Positions 63,259-64,000 of a stretch of DNA of 64,000 nucleotides are shown here, piece by piece; positions within the stretch are counted from its first letter, which is position 1; each line of letters opens with the position of its first letter. Location: NCBI RefSeq assembly GCF_020639365.1, contig NZ_JAINUL010000001.1, positions 1,124,558 through 1,188,557 on the forward strand. The letters are read 5' to 3'. This stretch comes from Streptomyces flavotricini. GTDB taxonomy: Bacteria > Actinomycetota > Actinomycetes > Streptomycetales > Streptomycetaceae. The position numbers and the translations under genes were made by a program. The notes under the pieces were generated by a model, which saw nothing but the letters and a program-made list of their open reading frames with translations, was not told where the DNA came from and did not search any database.

Positions 63259-64000
63259 TCAGCCGAGGAAGGCCGGGGCGAGGGCCGACGCCATCAGCGG
63301 CGCGGGAGCGCCGCTGCCGTCGGCCGGCAGGGAGTACAGGTCGGCGCCGAAGTCGCCGGGCAGGGAGTAGACGACCGTCTTGTCGTCCGTCCACACCACC
63401 TGGTCGTCCACGCTGCGCTCCTCGGCGAGCGGGGTCTCCCGCATCGAGGCCAGGTCGAGGACGTACAGCCGCCAGGGGGCGTCCGGTGACAGGCCGGGCA
63501 CCCGCTTCTTGAACACCAGCCGGGTCCCGTCGGGCGACAGCGACGGGCACTCCAGGTTCTCGCGCAGCGTGGTCACGGTGCGTTCGGCGAGGTCGCCGCG
63601 GACCAGGTAGGTCTGGCCGCCGGTGGCGAGCGTCGCGTAGAAGGTCCGCTCGTCGGCGGCGAAGGTCACACCCCAGAAGTTCACGTCGGCGTTGCGGTAC
63701 GCCTTGCCGTCCTTGCGGATCGCGAAGTCTTCCAGCGAGGCGTCGAACGTGCCGGTGCGCAGGTCGAGCAGTGAGGTCCGGGTGGAGAAGTTGGTCCCGG
63801 CGTACGAGTCCCCGCCGACGAAGACCGTCCAGGCGACGAGGTGGCCTCCGGGCGAGACCCGGGCACGGGTGGGGATGCCGGCCAGCGGGTGCGCGGAAAC
63901 CTCCTTGAGGTGCGCGTCGAGGACGACGGCCCGGTAGCTCTCCTGGACCCCTCCCTTGTCGGCCTGGAGGCAGATCCCGGTGCCGGCGGCGGCGTGGAAG
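63259..64000 (-). CDS. TolB-like / WD40-type beta-propeller protein, 5' partial
   Basis: The frame is open from the stop at 63259 to the right edge, so the N-terminus lies outside. About 247 residues are visible, with repeated propeller blades: RVSPGGHLVAWTVFVGGDSY, WGVTFAADERTFYATLATGG, CPSLSPDGTRLVFKKRV, DDQVVWTDDKTVVYSLPG. SPDG and SPGG turns are typical of TolB/PD40 repeats. It may be a lipoprotein or secreted sensor; the missing start prevents a call. Confidence 0.8.
   Translation of the reverse strand, partial: FHAAAGTGICLQADKGGVQESYRAVVLDAHLKEVSAHPLAGIPTRARVSPGGHLVAWTVFVGGDSYAGTNFSTRTSLLDLRTGTFDASLEDFAIRKDGKAYRNADVNFWGVTFAADERTFYATLATGGQTYLVRGDLAERTVTTLRENLECPSLSPDGTRLVFKKRVPGLSPDAPWRLYVLDLASMRETPLAEERSVDDQVVWTDDKTVVYSLPGDFGADLYSLPADGSGAPAPLMASALAPAFLG

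Overview
The window is high-GC DNA with strong GC bias at third codon positions, many GTG starts, Tat signals, bldA-poor coding and typical actinomycete gene order (tyrosinase melC pair, DasR-type chitinase operator, galT-galK, MsiK-type sugar ABC operon without its own ATPase). Together these point to a Streptomyces (or close relative) chromosome. I see no transposase, integrase, prophage, CRISPR array or large biosynthetic cluster. Both ends cut through genes.

Layout. 1-12 kb: end of an ATP-grasp gene, a 1188-residue secreted subtilase, a DHA2 efflux pump, a secreted cholesterol oxidase, a DapB-like dehydrogenase with an AhpD-like protein, an XRE-cupin regulator with a 40-residue membrane partner, and an ATP-dependent DNA ligase. 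12-17 kb: an ABC exporter whose ATPase is fused to a serine hydrolase, its permease, and a lipoprotein carbonic anhydrase. 17-22 kb: a leftward beta-galactosidase/galT/galK/aldo-keto reductase run. 22-37 kb: a sugar-uptake and catabolism block with two local regulators, an ABC importer, hydroxyacid dehydrogenase, Gfo/Idh/MocA oxidoreductase, DUF993 protein, two sugar-isomerase-like TIM barrels, a family 8 polysaccharide lyase and an N,N-dimethylformamidase-beta-like lipoprotein.

37-47 kb: a VOC protein, a cobalamin importer (btuFCD-like) under a B12 riboswitch, tRNA-Trp, a GH18 chitinase with a dre operator, an aldo-keto reductase remnant, and a KDG kinase/KDPG aldolase pair divergent from an IclR regulator. 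46-51 kb: a sigma factor fused to a zinc-finger, membrane segment and CAP domain; a helicase with helicase-associated repeats; glutamate decarboxylase. 52-57 kb: melC1-melC2 tyrosinase, then a CitA/CitB-type two-component system divergent from a DctA C4-dicarboxylate carrier. 57-64 kb: a second secreted subtilase, FhuF-like iron-sulfur protein, SRPBCC protein, SIS-domain protein, a gene-poor gap, a GNAT acetyltransferase and a beta-propeller protein.

How the parts may fit. The PL8 lyase would release unsaturated uronate oligosaccharides, and the KdgK/Eda pair 8-10 kb away can feed 2-keto-3-deoxygluconate into central metabolism. The ABC importer and the oxidoreductase/DUF993/isomerase operon probably handle a sugar or sugar acid I cannot name. 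The items most worth a second look are the sigma-CAP fusion, the hydrolase-ABC fusion, the unnamed sugar operon with its paired operators, and the long hairpin before melC1. All functional calls rest on reading motifs by eye; no database search was run.
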